Notes: generated by a model from the letters alone, not told the origin. Counted from the stretch's first letter, positions 8,321 through 16,941 are shown. The stretch is 64,000 nt of DNA from UBA668 sp043740085 (GCA_043740085.1 JAYUCY010000112.1:25050-89049), one strand, 5' to 3'. Numbers and translations: made by a program.

Positions 8321-8782
8321 CTATTCGTACGCGCGGAAAATTACTTCGGCGACACAGCTGGGCTTTGTAGCACCTTCGGTCTCGAAGGTCAGCTGGTACG
8401 TGGTCTGTACACCACCGGCGATGTCGTCGACAGTGAGCACGGTGGCGCTCATGCGCAGCTTGGCGCCCACGGGCACGGGGGACATGAATCGAACCTTGTT
8501 GCAGCCATAGTTGACACCCATCGAGAAGCCGGTGGTGATGACCACCTGCGGCAGCAGCACCGGCGCCAGCGACAACGTGAGGTAGCCGTGGGCGATGGGC
8601 CCGCCGAACGGGCTCTCCTTCTTCGCGCGCTCGACGTCGATGTGGATCCACTGGTGGTCGCCAGTGGCCTCTGCGAACTCGTTGACTCGTTGCTGGGTGA
8701 TTTCCATCCAGTCGCTGTAACCGAGGTGTTCGCCGATCGCTGCCTTGAGCTCGGTGCTGCCGTTGAGAATGCGAGGTGCCAT
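8321..8782 (-). CDS. MaoC-like (R)-hydratase
   Basis: A 153-residue single hotdog domain of the MaoC/hydratase-2 family, which hydrates 2-enoyl-CoA to (R)-3-hydroxyacyl-CoA. The hydratase-2 signature is present: FAEATGDHQWIHIDVERA supplies the catalytic Asp and His, followed by GPIAHGYLTLSL. The C-terminal strand FETEGATKPSCVAEVIFR completes the fold. It is divergent from an acyl-CoA synthetase 41 bp away, which suggests a shared acyl-CoA pathway. Confidence 0.87.
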   Translation of the reverse strand: MAPRILNGSTELKAAIGEHLGYSDWMEITQQRVNEFAEATGDHQWIHIDVERAKKESPFGGPIAHGYLTLSLAPVLLPQVVITTGFSMGVNYGCNKVRFMSPVPVGAKLRMSATVLTVDDIAGGVQTTYQLTFETEGATKPSCVAEVIFRAYE

Positions 8783-8810
8783 GGCGTCAGCATGCCAGGC
8801 GCGGACGCTC

Positions 8811-8816
8811 TACGGT
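8811..8816 (+). promoter_or_regulatory. -10 element of acyl-CoA synthetase
   Basis: TACGGT, 7 nt before the ATG at 8824; favours this start over an in-frame ATG at 8776. Confidence 0.5.
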
Positions 8817-8823
8817 GAAGCGA

Positions 8824-10509
8824 ATGAACGAGCCGCAGGAACCGCGCCCGACACTCGGTGATCGTCTGGTGCGCGGGGCGCTGTTTCCGCTGCGGGTCAC
8901 GAAGAACTCTGCACGTCTGATACGAAGTGCCCTCATGGGGGACTTTCTTACTGCGTACTCGCTCACACAGCCCGACAAGGTGGCGATGGTCGATGACCGT
9001 CCTGATGGCACCGTTCATTCGTTGACCTTCAGCGAGCTGAATGCCAAGTCCAACCAATTGGCCAACGTGCTGTTGGAAATGGGCGTGCGCCCTGGTGACT
9101 CGAAGGTGGTGTGGTGCGGGCAGAACAGCATCGGCCTGGTGCTGATGATCAACGCGGCGCGCAAGCTGGGCGTCACCGCCGTTCCGTTGAACTATCGCCT
9201 CAGCGACGAGGAGGCCACCTACGTCACCGACCACAGCGATTCGACGACGGTGTATGTCGACGCCGAGTTCGCGCCGATGTTTGAGCGTGTGCGGGCCGAC
9301 CTGCCAAAGGTGGAGCACTACTTGGTGTTCGACGCCGGCACACAGGGTTACTCAGTGCCCGACGGCATGACCGACATTGACGCGCTGATCGCCGCTGCGG
9401 TCCCGTCCGAGCCGGAGATCCCTGAGGGCACCGAGGCCGGCGCCACGATGATCTACACCAGCGGCACCACCGGTAAGCCGAAGGGTGCCCTGCGTCGCGG
9501 CAACCTCGGTGCCGAGCAGTCGGGCGCGCTGATGATGTTCATCGGCTACTCGCCCGACGACATCTACATCCCCACCGGTCCGCTGTACCACTCGGGGCCT
9601 GGCGGGTTCCTCGGCGCGGCGCAGGCCATGGGCCAGACGACGGTGCTGCAGCGCAAGTTCAACGCCGAGGACTGGCTGCGTCTGATCGAGAAGTACAAGG
9701 TCACTTCCACGTTCTGCGCGCCGACGCCCGTGCGTATGGCATGCAACCTTCCCGCCGATGTGAAGGCGAAGTACGACGTGTCGTCGATGAAGCGTCTCAT
9801 TGCCAACGCGGCCCCGTGGAGCTTCGCGCTGAAGCTGATGTACCTCGACTACTTCCCGCCCGACTCGCTCTTCGAGGTGTACGGCAGTACCGAGCTGGGC
9901 GTCAACTGCGTGCTGCGCCCGGAGGATCAGCTGCGCAAGCCCGGCTCGTGCGGCAAGCCGGCGCCGATGGTGGAAGTGAAGCTGTTCGACGATGACGGCA
10001 ACGAGGTGTCGGGCAGCGGGCCGGAGCACACCGGCGAACTGTTCGTAAAGAGCCCCAGCGTGTTCGCCGACTACTACAAGCAGCACGACAAGTTCCTGGC
10101 CGACAGTAGGCACGGCTACCAAACGGTCGGTGACATCGCGTATCGCGACGACGAGGGCTACATCTACATCTGCGACCGTAAGAAGGACATGATCATCTCC
10201 GGTGGCATGAACATCTATCCGGCCGAGATCGAGGCGGCGCTCGAGCACCATGCCGACGTGTTGGAGGTCGCCGTCTTCGGTACGCCCAGCGACGAATGGG
10301 GCGAGAACGTGCACGCCGTCGTGGTGGTTCGTGAGGGCGGCTCGATGACCGACCAGGACGTGATGGACTTCGCTCGCGAGCATCTGGCCGGCTACAAGGT
10401 GCCGCGTTCGGTGACCTTCATCGACGAGCTGCCCAAGACCGGCAGCGGCAAGGTGCTCAAGCGCGAACTCCGGGCCCCCTTCTGGGCCGGACGCGCCAGC
10501 CAGGTGTAG
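8824..10509 (+). CDS. AMP-dependent acyl-CoA synthetase
   Basis: A 561-residue ANL ligase that forms acyl-CoA from a free acid, ATP and CoA. Motifs: MIYTSGTTGKPKGALRR (P-loop, about residue 218), VYGSTELGVNCV (A5), TVGDIAYRDDEGYIYICDRK (A7), DMIISGGMNIYPAEIE (A8) and the catalytic Lys in PKTGSGKVLKREL (A10). It is more typical in sequence than the ligase at 3594-5222 and only distantly related to it. The substrate is unknown; the divergent MaoC hydratase points to fatty or sterol-derived acids. Confidence 0.9.
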   Translation: MNEPQEPRPTLGDRLVRGALFPLRVTKNSARLIRSALMGDFLTAYSLTQPDKVAMVDDRPDGTVHSLTFSELNAKSNQLANVLLEMGVRPGDSKVVWCGQNSIGLVLMINAARKLGVTAVPLNYRLSDEEATYVTDHSDSTTVYVDAEFAPMFERVRADLPKVEHYLVFDAGTQGYSVPDGMTDIDALIAAAVPSEPEIPEGTEAGATMIYTSGTTGKPKGALRRGNLGAEQSGALMMFIGYSPDDIYIPTGPLYHSGPGGFLGAAQAMGQTTVLQRKFNAEDWLRLIEKYKVTSTFCAPTPVRMACNLPADVKAKYDVSSMKRLIANAAPWSFALKLMYLDYFPPDSLFEVYGSTELGVNCVLRPEDQLRKPGSCGKPAPMVEVKLFDDDGNEVSGSGPEHTGELFVKSPSVFADYYKQHDKFLADSRHGYQTVGDIAYRDDEGYIYICDRKKDMIISGGMNIYPAEIEAALEHHADVLEVAVFGTPSDEWGENVHAVVVVREGGSMTDQDVMDFAREHLAGYKVPRSVTFIDELPKTGSGKVLKRELRAPFWAGRASQV

Positions 10510-10520
10510 CTGAACGCAGG

Positions 10521-10552
10521 TGGTTGCGTTCGTCGGTGGTTGCGTTCGTCGG
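10521..10552 (+). repeat. 16-bp perfect tandem duplication
   Basis: TGGTTGCGTTCGTCGG occurs twice head to tail just after the ligase stop codon. No function is evident. Confidence 0.85.
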
Positions 10553-10589
10553 TGCCGAGTGGAATCTCGCCCATCCGCTGCCTACTCCT

Positions 10590-10656
10590 GGCACCCTCCT
10601 CCGCCCAAGGGCGGGTAACCCTGCCGCATTGGTCACGTTTACTCGCCCATGGGCGG
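10590..10656 (+). repeat. 67-bp palindromic repeat, copy A
   Basis: It begins GGCACCCTCC and contains two small hairpins facing each other: CCGCCCAAGGGCGGGTAA at the left and TTTACTCGCCCATGGGCGG at the right, with TCACG between. The same 67-bp arrangement in the same orientation is at 46204-46270. The form resembles REP/BIME-type intergenic repeats. The spacer 10510-10685 otherwise holds no gene. Confidence 0.8.
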
Positions 10657-10685
10657 TGGGACCTGACATACCGGAACGGCCAGCA

Positions 10686-10897
10686 CGGCAACCAGCGTTG
10701 TTCTGGCTCGATCGGCCGGGCGCTGGCAGCGCGCCGCGGCAGCCGCACCGTCCACTCCTCACCGACGCGGGCGATGGGGTTGTCCCACCCATTACCAGCG
10801 ATCGCCACCGGCACTGCTGCCAACGATGGCACCTGCTCGGCCAGCAGCGCTGCCACTCGCCACTCGTCGATCTCAATCTCGGCAGCGGGCGAAGCCC
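10686..10897 (-). pseudogene. Aminoglycoside-phosphotransferase-like fragment
   Basis: The minus strand encodes the first 65-70 residues of an APH-family small-molecule kinase: AALLAEQVPSLAAVPVAIAG, then GNGWDNPIARVGEEWTVRLP and EQRWLP, the usual N-lobe pattern (G.GWDN..., VRLPRR, EQRWLP). Homology stops there; the remaining 200-odd residues, including the catalytic loop, are absent and sequence leading into the palindromic repeat follows. The fragment directly follows the era stop on the same strand. It was probably cut off by a deletion or by repeat insertion. Confidence 0.6.
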
Positions 10898-11737
10898 TCA
10901 GTAACCGAGGCGCTGCACCCTGTCGGGCTTGCGCTGCCAGTCCTTGTCGACCTTCACGAACAGCTCGAGGAAGCAGCCTTCGGGCAGCTGTGCGCGGGCC
11001 AGCTTGCCGACCTCTTTGAGAATCAGCCCGCCCTTACCGATGACCATGCCCTTTTGGCTTTCGCGCTCGACGATGATCTCGACGCGAATGCGCGGCCATT
11101 CCCACTCCGAAACTCGAGTGGCGATGCTGTACGGCAACTCGTCATGCGTGACGGCCAGCAGCTGCTCGCGCACCAACTCGGCGACCCACTGCTCTTCGGG
11201 TTGGTCGCTGACGGTCTCGGGCGGGAAGTACTGCGGGCCTTCGGGCAGCTTGGTCTGCAGGAACGCGACCAGCTCGGGAATGCCCTTGCCGGTGCGGGCC
11301 GAGACGGGGAAGTACTCCGACGCGCCCAGCGACGTCAGCGCCGTCAACTGGGCGAGCACCGTGTGCTCCTTGGCGGCGTCGATTTTGTTGAGGATGATGA
11401 CCGCCGTCGACATGTCGAGGTGGCTGGCAACCCACTTGTCACCGCTGCCGAACGGCTTGGTGGCATCGATGACCAGGCAGACGACGTCGACTTCGCTGAC
11501 GCTGTCGAGCGCGGTCGCGTTGACCCGCTCGCCCAGCGCGGTGACGGGCTTGTGGAGACCGGGTGTGTCGACGAACACCAGCTGCGAGTCGTCGGTGTTG
11601 AGTATGCCCATCACACGGTGGCGGGTGGTCTGCGGCTTGTCGCTGACGATGCTGACCTTGCGGCCACACATGGCGTTGACCAGCGTACTCTTGCCGACAT
11701 TTGGTCGACCGACAAGTGTGACAAATCCGCTGCGCAT
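10898..11737 (-). CDS. era: GTPase Era
   Basis: A 279-residue GTPase that binds 16S rRNA and helps assemble the 30S subunit. G1 is GRPNVGKST, G2 lies in QTTRHRV, G3 is DTPG, G4 is NKID and G5 is SARTGKG. The C-terminal KH domain has VIGKGGLILKEVGKLAR. I place the start at ATG 11737 (MRSGFVTLVG) because a TAGCGT hexamer overlaps the alternative GTG at 11749. The length is a little under the usual 300 residues. Confidence 0.92.
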   Translation of the reverse strand: MRSGFVTLVGRPNVGKSTLVNAMCGRKVSIVSDKPQTTRHRVMGILNTDDSQLVFVDTPGLHKPVTALGERVNATALDSVSEVDVVCLVIDATKPFGSGDKWVASHLDMSTAVIILNKIDAAKEHTVLAQLTALTSLGASEYFPVSARTGKGIPELVAFLQTKLPEGPQYFPPETVSDQPEEQWVAELVREQLLAVTHDELPYSIATRVSEWEWPRIRVEIIVERESQKGMVIGKGGLILKEVGKLARAQLPEGCFLELFVKVDKDWQRKPDRVQRLGY

Positions 11738-11747
11738 GAGGGATGAC

Positions 11748-11753
11748 ACGCTA
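11748..11753 (-). promoter_or_regulatory. -10 element of era
   Basis: TAGCGT, 10 nt before the ATG at 11737. Confidence 0.35.
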
Positions 11754-11761
11754 TCGCCAGG

Positions 11762-12436
11762 TCACCCGGCGAGGGTTGTTGTGGTTGACGAGGTGCCAGC
11801 TGCCGTCGCGGCGGTCGGGCCGTCGGCCATGAGGGTCATGAAGTCGGCGCGGGTCAGTAGTTGGCCGGATGGAATCAGCTCGCCTTCGGGGCCGGACACC
11901 TGCAGATTGAATGCCACCTGTCCGACGCCGGGGGTGTTCGCCAGCAGTGTCATCACGATTTGCGCCACTGCGAGACGCTGATCTCCCGCGGGAATTGTGT
12001 CGAAAAACCCGTCTGGTAGTACCACCTGAGCCACGCCGGAAGCATCGGAGGATGCGGTGATCTCTGCGAGGCCTGGCGGAATTGCGCTTCGTAAACCCAG
12101 ACCGACGTCACCCTCGGGTGGCCCCTTTTGAAGCTGAGCGAGTAGTTGTGACAGGGCGTATTGCGCAGTAATCGAACTTGGCACGGGGCTGAGCTTTCCG
12201 CTCGCGATGAAGAACACATCGACCGTTTGCGACTGCACGTCGGTGGTAGTGGTCGCCAGACCGATGGTGGTGGTGACCGCCGCAGTGGTTGTGGTGGTTG
12301 CGATGGTGGTGGGCGGGAGTGTGTCGGTCAGTTCCGCTGGGGGGCTGACCCGCTCGACGCGTCCGTCGTCGACGATGCTGCATGCGACCGTGGCGAGGGT
12401 GAGCACGCCGAGGATGGCTGCCAGTCGCAAATACAT
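11762..12436 (-). CDS. GerMN-domain lipoprotein (LpqB-like)
   Basis: A 224-residue secreted lipoprotein. A signal peptide ends in the lipobox LATVAC, with Cys about residue 19. A Thr-rich linker (TTIATTTTTAAVTTT) follows, then a GerMN-like domain (VDVFFIASGKLSPV to VAFNLQVSGPEGEL). The ATG overlaps the stop of the sensor kinase upstream (ATGA), so the two are translationally coupled. In Mycobacterium the MtrB kinase is followed by lipoprotein LpqB with the same domain, and a similar role in tuning the kinase is inferred. Confidence 0.8.
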   Translation of the reverse strand: MYLRLAAILGVLTLATVACSIVDDGRVERVSPPAELTDTLPPTTIATTTTTAAVTTTIGLATTTTDVQSQTVDVFFIASGKLSPVPSSITAQYALSQLLAQLQKGPPEGDVGLGLRSAIPPGLAEITASSDASGVAQVVLPDGFFDTIPAGDQRLAVAQIVMTLLANTPGVGQVAFNLQVSGPEGELIPSGQLLTRADFMTLMADGPTAATAAGTSSTTTTLAG

Positions 12437-13800
12437 CAGACGGCCTCCAGGAAGCTGACCATGAAGCGGGCGCCGCCACCGGCGCGGTCTTCCACCCATG
12501 CCTCGCCGCCGTGGGCCTGCGCGTGTTCGGCAACGAGGGCCAATCCGAGGCCGGTACCCACACGATGCCGCGCCGCGCTACCGCGGGCAAAGCGCTCAAA
12601 GATGCGCGAGCGTTCGCCGCGGGCCACGCCAGGGCCGGCATCGTCCACTCCGAGTTCGAGGCCCGTTCTTCCACGTATGTCCATGAACACCCCGATCGGG
12701 CCGCCGCCATGCGTATTTGCGTTCTCCAAGAGGTTGGCCAAAATTCGCTCGAAGCGCAGCTTGTCGATGCGCACCAGCGCCGGCACTCTGCTGTCGATGT
12801 CGATGTTGACTTCACCGAAGCCGTATCGCTGAGCGATTCGCGCAATCAGTTCGCGTGGGTCGACTTCCTCACGATGCAGTTCAGTGGAGCCGGCGTCAAT
12901 TCGGGACAGCTCCAGCAGGTCCATCACCATGCTGTCGAAGCGTCGCACCTGGCTGACCACCACGTCGAGCGCCTGCTGGGTGCGTGGCGGCAAGTCGGTG
13001 CGCCTGCCGTCGAGCACCTCCACGGCCGCAGTGAGCGCGGTGATGGGGGAGCGCAGCTCGTGGCTCACGTCGCTGGCGAAGCGCGCCTCGCGTTCTAGCC
13101 GTGTCTGCACCGCGTCGGCCATGTCGTTGAATGAGCTGGCCAGGCGATCGAGGTCCGGGTCGGTTTCAGGGGGCATACGAGCATCGAGACCACCCGATGC
13201 GATCTCGCCAGCGGCCGTGGCCACGCGTGAGAGCGGTCGCAGCAGACGACGGCTGGTGAGCCAGCCGGCGAACCCGGCGAACAGAATCGTGAACCCGGCA
13301 CCCAGCAGTAGGGCAGTCGTGATGGCTTTGAGGCTGCTCGCGGTGCCCTCCATGGGAAACGCCTCGAAGTACTCGGCGTCGGCGGCGGGCATGCTGATAC
13401 CAACGGCCACATACGGCTTGCCCTTGTACTCGAAGCGCTGGCGCCCGTTTTCACCCTGGGTGACCGCCATGCGCAACTCGAGCGGGAAGGCCTCGATCGG
13501 GTAGCTGGCGTCGGGGGCGGAGGGCTTGCCGTCCTGGAAGAGCAGGGCGAAGCCGCCACCTTCGGTTCGAAGATCAAGTGTGTCGAAACGTTGATTGGCC
13601 AGCAGTTGATCGCGCACGGATTTCGCGTTCGCGTAGGCCTGCGCCTCCGCAGTTTGTTGGCGCTGGTCGATGAGGAACGAGCGAGCGACGGCGAACGTGA
13701 CGACCGCCAGACCGAGGCTGGCCAGGAGGGCGGTGAGCGCGAAGAAAAATGTGACACGCGTTCGCAGGCGAAGTGCTCGACGTCGACGGGGCTCACTCAT
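12436..13800 (-). CDS. Sensor histidine kinase (MtrB-like)
   Basis: A 454-residue membrane kinase with two TM segments (about residues 17-40 and 155-180) enclosing a periplasmic sensor region, a HAMP domain (LTSRRLLRPLSRVATAA onward), the HisKA H-box FASDVSHELRSPITAL, and HATPase with N-box LLENANTHGGG, G1 DDAGPGV and G2 GTGLGLALV. No response regulator lies in the same operon; the likely partner is the OmpR-type regulator at 14514, on the other strand beyond a STAS gene. A GerMN lipoprotein follows directly. Confidence 0.88.
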   Translation of the reverse strand: MSEPRRRRALRLRTRVTFFFALTALLASLGLAVVTFAVARSFLIDQRQQTAEAQAYANAKSVRDQLLANQRFDTLDLRTEGGGFALLFQDGKPSAPDASYPIEAFPLELRMAVTQGENGRQRFEYKGKPYVAVGISMPAADAEYFEAFPMEGTASSLKAITTALLLGAGFTILFAGFAGWLTSRRLLRPLSRVATAAGEIASGGLDARMPPETDPDLDRLASSFNDMADAVQTRLEREARFASDVSHELRSPITALTAAVEVLDGRRTDLPPRTQQALDVVVSQVRRFDSMVMDLLELSRIDAGSTELHREEVDPRELIARIAQRYGFGEVNIDIDSRVPALVRIDKLRFERILANLLENANTHGGGPIGVFMDIRGRTGLELGVDDAGPGVARGERSRIFERFARGSAARHRVGTGLGLALVAEHAQAHGGEAWVEDRAGGGARFMVSFLEAV

Positions 13801-13860
13801 CGGCAACAGTGTGGCGCATCGACGGACGCGCCAGCGTGCGCGCCCGCCGACGGCGATTGA

Positions 13861-14241
13861 TTAGGCCGCGTAGCCCACCAGCGGGTGGGCTTGTTCGTCG
13901 GCCTGCAGGACAGGAGCGAGCATGTCGAGATCACCAAGAATCAGCTCTGCGCGCAGGATCAGTTCGCTGCAGACAAACGCAACACGGTGTCCCGTCGCGG
14001 AGACGGCCTTTGCCAGCTCGCGTAATCCGCGCATGCCTGCTTCGGTGAGGATGGTGACGCCACTGAGATTGACCAAAAGGCCGTAACTGGCTGGCAGCGG
14101 CAGGCACGCTTCAAGGAGCGCGGCGCCGTGGTCGGCGGTAGTGAACGGGCCACTGACCGAGACAGCGACGTGATGTCGCTGGAGATCGGTGTGGGCGGTG
14201 AGTGCCGGTGACAGCATGTCGCAAACCTCCAGAATCCTCAT
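13861..14241 (-). CDS. STAS-domain protein (anti-sigma-factor antagonist-like)
   Basis: About 126 residues with one STAS domain: HHVAVSVSGPFTTAD, then LLVNLSGVTILTEAGMRGLR and a helix ELAKAVSATGHRVAFV. In SpoIIAA-type antagonists the phosphorylated Ser/Thr lies in the LSGVTILTEAG loop, and here Ser and Thr are present. The start is uncertain: an exact 18-bp duplication (14233-14268) creates two in-frame ATGs (MRIIFSMRIL), and MLSPALT at 14217 is also possible. No anti-sigma factor gene is in view. It sits between a kinase and a response regulator. Confidence 0.75.
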   Translation of the reverse strand: MRILEVCDMLSPALTAHTDLQRHHVAVSVSGPFTTADHGAALLEACLPLPASYGLLVNLSGVTILTEAGMRGLRELAKAVSATGHRVAFVCSELILRAELILGDLDMLAPVLQADEQAHPLVGYAA

Positions 14242-14268
14242 GCTGAAAATAATCCTCATGCTGAAAAT
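14233..14268 (-). repeat. 18-bp tandem duplication over the STAS gene start
   Basis: AATCCTCATGCTGAAAAT (plus strand) twice without mismatch. Each copy carries an in-frame ATG on the minus strand, so the unit adds six codons. Confidence 0.85.
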
Positions 14269-14422
14269 ACATCGGTTTCGGCGAGGGCTCGCCTGTACGG
14301 GCACCCGCATGTTCACCGCTGCCGGTGAGGCACCAGGGGGAGGAAGGTACCCCACCGGGGCAGCGTGAACAGTTGCAACTCTGCCGTACGTCTGTGACGA
14401 GACGGCGCTGGATGTGTGCGAT

Positions 14423-14435
14423 TTCTGTAACAGAA
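14423..14435. promoter_or_regulatory. Operator-like palindrome upstream of response regulator
   Basis: TTCTGTAACAGAA, 6-bp arms around one base, in the divergent spacer between the STAS gene and the response regulator, just before a TTGACG. A binding site for a dimeric regulator is possible; none is proven. Confidence 0.35.
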
Positions 14436-14513
14436 TTGACGCATCGTCGTGCTTGACACGGCTGCTGCAGGCGGTCGCGCTGATGAGGTCGCAACTTCGG
14501 GCAGGATGTGCAC

Positions 14514-15203
14514 GTGATCTCACTGCTGTTCATTGAGGACGACGACGCGATTCGTGTGGCGCTGACGCTGGCGCTGGAGGATGAAGGGTACGAGGTTCGC
14601 GAGGCAGCCGACGGCAAGGCTGGTCTCGTCGCGTTCGCTGAGCGTGAGCCGGATTTGGTGCTGCTCGACTTGCGTCTTCCCGACCTCTCCGGCTTCGAAG
14701 TGTGTCGCGCGTTGCGCGCCAACAGCATCGTGCCGATCATCATCGTCACGGCGCAGACCGACACCTACGACTTGGTCGCCGGCCTGGAGGCGGGCGCCGA
14801 CGATTACGTCACCAAGCCAGTGGTGCCCAAGGAGTTGGCGGCGCGCATACGGGCTGCCCTGCGTCGTGTGCACCTGCATGAAGCGACGTCGGCGTCGTCC
14901 ACATCCGTCAGCCGGTTTGGTGACATCGAACTTCGCCGCGAGCAGGGGATTGTGCTCAAGGCCGGGCAGGAGCTGAACCTCACCAAGACCGAGTATCGGC
15001 TGGTCTGTGAGTTCGCCGACCACGCCAACATGGTGCTGTCGCGCGACCAATTGCTGGAGCGTGTGTGGGGGTACGAGTACCTCGGCGACAGTCGCCTGGT
15101 CGACGCTCACGTTCGCCGGCTGAGAGTGAAAGTGGAAGACCAACCCGACGACCCAAAGCTCATCGTCACCGCCCGCGGCATCGGCTACCGCCTCCTGGCC
15201 TGA
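14514..15203 (+). CDS. OmpR-family response regulator (MtrA-like)
   Basis: A 229-residue DNA-binding regulator. The receiver domain (residues 1-120) has acidic IEDDD, phospho-acceptor Asp in LVLLDLRLPDLSG, Thr in IIVTAQTDT and Lys in DDYVTKPVVPKEL. A winged helix follows (SRFGDIELRREQG to VTARGIGYRLLA). The TDTYDLVAGLEAGADDYVTK stretch is close to MtrA. GTG 14514 is chosen because AGGA lies 7 nt upstream. Its likely kinase is at 12436-13800, on the opposite strand. Confidence 0.88.
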   Translation: MISLLFIEDDDAIRVALTLALEDEGYEVREAADGKAGLVAFAEREPDLVLLDLRLPDLSGFEVCRALRANSIVPIIIVTAQTDTYDLVAGLEAGADDYVTKPVVPKELAARIRAALRRVHLHEATSASSTSVSRFGDIELRREQGIVLKAGQELNLTKTEYRLVCEFADHANMVLSRDQLLERVWGYEYLGDSRLVDAHVRRLRVKVEDQPDDPKLIVTARGIGYRLLA

Positions 15204-15204
15204 G

Positions 15205-16941
15205 TCAGCCCTGCCAGATTCGGCTGCGGAGGTATTCGCCGAGGCCTTTGGCTTGGGTGTCGAAAGCGGTGCTGCTGGCGACCCCTTCACCCAGTAGGCC
15301 GACGATGACGAAGTTGAGTGCGTGGATGTTGGGAAGTTCGTAGCGGCGCACTTCTCGTTCGGCGGCTTCCGGGAGCAGACGCTTCACGGCGTCGGCGGTG
15401 AGGTGTTCGGCGAGCCAGGCGTAGCCGCTTGCGTCGCGAGCCCAGATGCCGACGTTGGCATTCCCACCCTTGTCGCCACTGCGCGCCGCGAAGTGCGCGC
15501 CCAACGCCTCGCCGGCGCTGGGGCCAACGGGTTCGGCGGTCGTTTCCCTCGTTCTTGTCGCGGGTGTGACCACCACACTTCGAGGTGGGAGCGCGACAGG
15601 TATGCGAGAACCGTTGGGGAGGACCACGGATTGGTGCACATCCGTGGCATTGACCAGAGCGGGCCAATAGACGCCGAACGACTGGGCTTCGCTGGGGCTG
15701 CCGGTGGCGAAGAAGCCGGGGTAGTTGGCGAGCGCAAGTTCGATGGCGGCGCCGCTGAAGGCCTTGCCGGCGAGCCGCTCGTCGCTGCTCTTGACGGTGA
15801 TGTGCAACCGGCCAGACGCTTGCTCCTGGGTTGGCGCGTCGCTGGGCGCCTTCACAAAACGGATGTCGACCTCGTCGAACCGCTCGCGACCTCCGACGCG
15901 CGCGAACAGCGCGTCCGTCAACCACTGGGCCTTGCGTTCTTGATCCAGTCCGGTGAGCACGAAGCTCATCCGATTGCGGTAGCCGCCATCCAGGTTGATG
16001 CACACCTTGGTCGTCGGCGGCGCAGGCTCGCCGACGGTGCCGCTGATGCGGACCTGATCGGGCCCTTGCTGTACGAGCTGGATGGTGTCGAATCGGCTGA
16101 TCACGTCGGGGTTGGCGTACGCGGGCGATGCGATCTCGTACAGCAGCTGAGCGGTCACGGTGCCGATGTTGACGACGCCGCCAGTGCCCGAGTGCTTGGT
16201 GATGACGGATGAACCGTCGACCGCCACCTCAGCGATCGGGAAGCCAGGCGGACGGGTCGGGTCGGGGATCTCCTCGAACCACGAGTAGTTGCCGCCGGTT
16301 GCCTGCGTGCCGCATTCGATGACATGCCCGGCCACCACCGCGCCCGCGAGCGCGTCCCAGTCGTCCATCGCCCAGTTGTGCCACCATGCAGCCGGGCCGA
16401 CGACGATGGCAGCGTCCGTCACTCGGCCACACACGACCACGTCGGCGCCCGCCTTCAATGCGGCGGCGATGCCCCACCCGCCGAGATACGCGTTGGCTGT
16501 GACGGGCTGGCCAGTGAGCGGAGCGCCCGTGTCGAGATGGTTCAGTTGCGGTCGAAGGTCGTCAACTTGGCCCATCAGGTCGTCGCCATCGACGTAGGCC
16601 ACTCGCACGTCGAGCCCCAGCTTGGCGGCAATCTCGCGCACCCTGTCCGCGCAGCCGGAGGGGTTGAGCCCGCCGGCGTTGGTCACCACTTTGATGCCGC
16701 GCTCGATGCAGGTGGCGAGTACCTGCTCCAGCTGGCGCAGGAAGGTGCTGGCATAACCAAGTTCGGGGTTGCGCAGCCGTTGCTGATGCAGGATCAGCAT
16801 GGTCAATTCGGCCAGCCAGTCGCCGGTGAGCACGTCGATGTTGCCGCCGTTCACCATCTCGCTGGCCGCCGACAGGCGATCGCCAAAGAATCCGCTGCAG
16901 TTCGCGATTCGTACCGGGCGCGACGGATCTGGCGCAGTCAT
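15205..16941 (-). CDS. AtuA-like protein (DUF1446), acyclic terpene utilisation family
   Basis: 578 residues. The N-terminal AtuA domain starts RIANCSGFFGDRLSAASEMV and includes NAGGLNPSGCADRVREIA, AYLGGWGIAAALKAGADVVV and GRVTDAAIVVGPAAWWHNW. A C-terminal AtuA-like domain spans about residue 480 to the end (AHFAARSGDKGGNANVGIWA). AtuA is required for citronellol/geraniol catabolism in Pseudomonas but its reaction is unknown. The ATG at 16941 overlaps the stop of the carboxylase alpha gene (ATGA). It is the last gene of a four-gene operon. The partner set suits either terpene or leucine breakdown. Confidence 0.85.
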   Translation of the reverse strand: MTAPDPSRPVRIANCSGFFGDRLSAASEMVNGGNIDVLTGDWLAELTMLILHQQRLRNPELGYASTFLRQLEQVLATCIERGIKVVTNAGGLNPSGCADRVREIAAKLGLDVRVAYVDGDDLMGQVDDLRPQLNHLDTGAPLTGQPVTANAYLGGWGIAAALKAGADVVVCGRVTDAAIVVGPAAWWHNWAMDDWDALAGAVVAGHVIECGTQATGGNYSWFEEIPDPTRPPGFPIAEVAVDGSSVITKHSGTGGVVNIGTVTAQLLYEIASPAYANPDVISRFDTIQLVQQGPDQVRISGTVGEPAPPTTKVCINLDGGYRNRMSFVLTGLDQERKAQWLTDALFARVGGRERFDEVDIRFVKAPSDAPTQEQASGRLHITVKSSDERLAGKAFSGAAIELALANYPGFFATGSPSEAQSFGVYWPALVNATDVHQSVVLPNGSRIPVALPPRSVVVTPATRTRETTAEPVGPSAGEALGAHFAARSGDKGGNANVGIWARDASGYAWLAEHLTADAVKRLLPEAAEREVRRYELPNIHALNFVIVGLLGEGVASSTAFDTQAKGLGEYLRSRIWQG

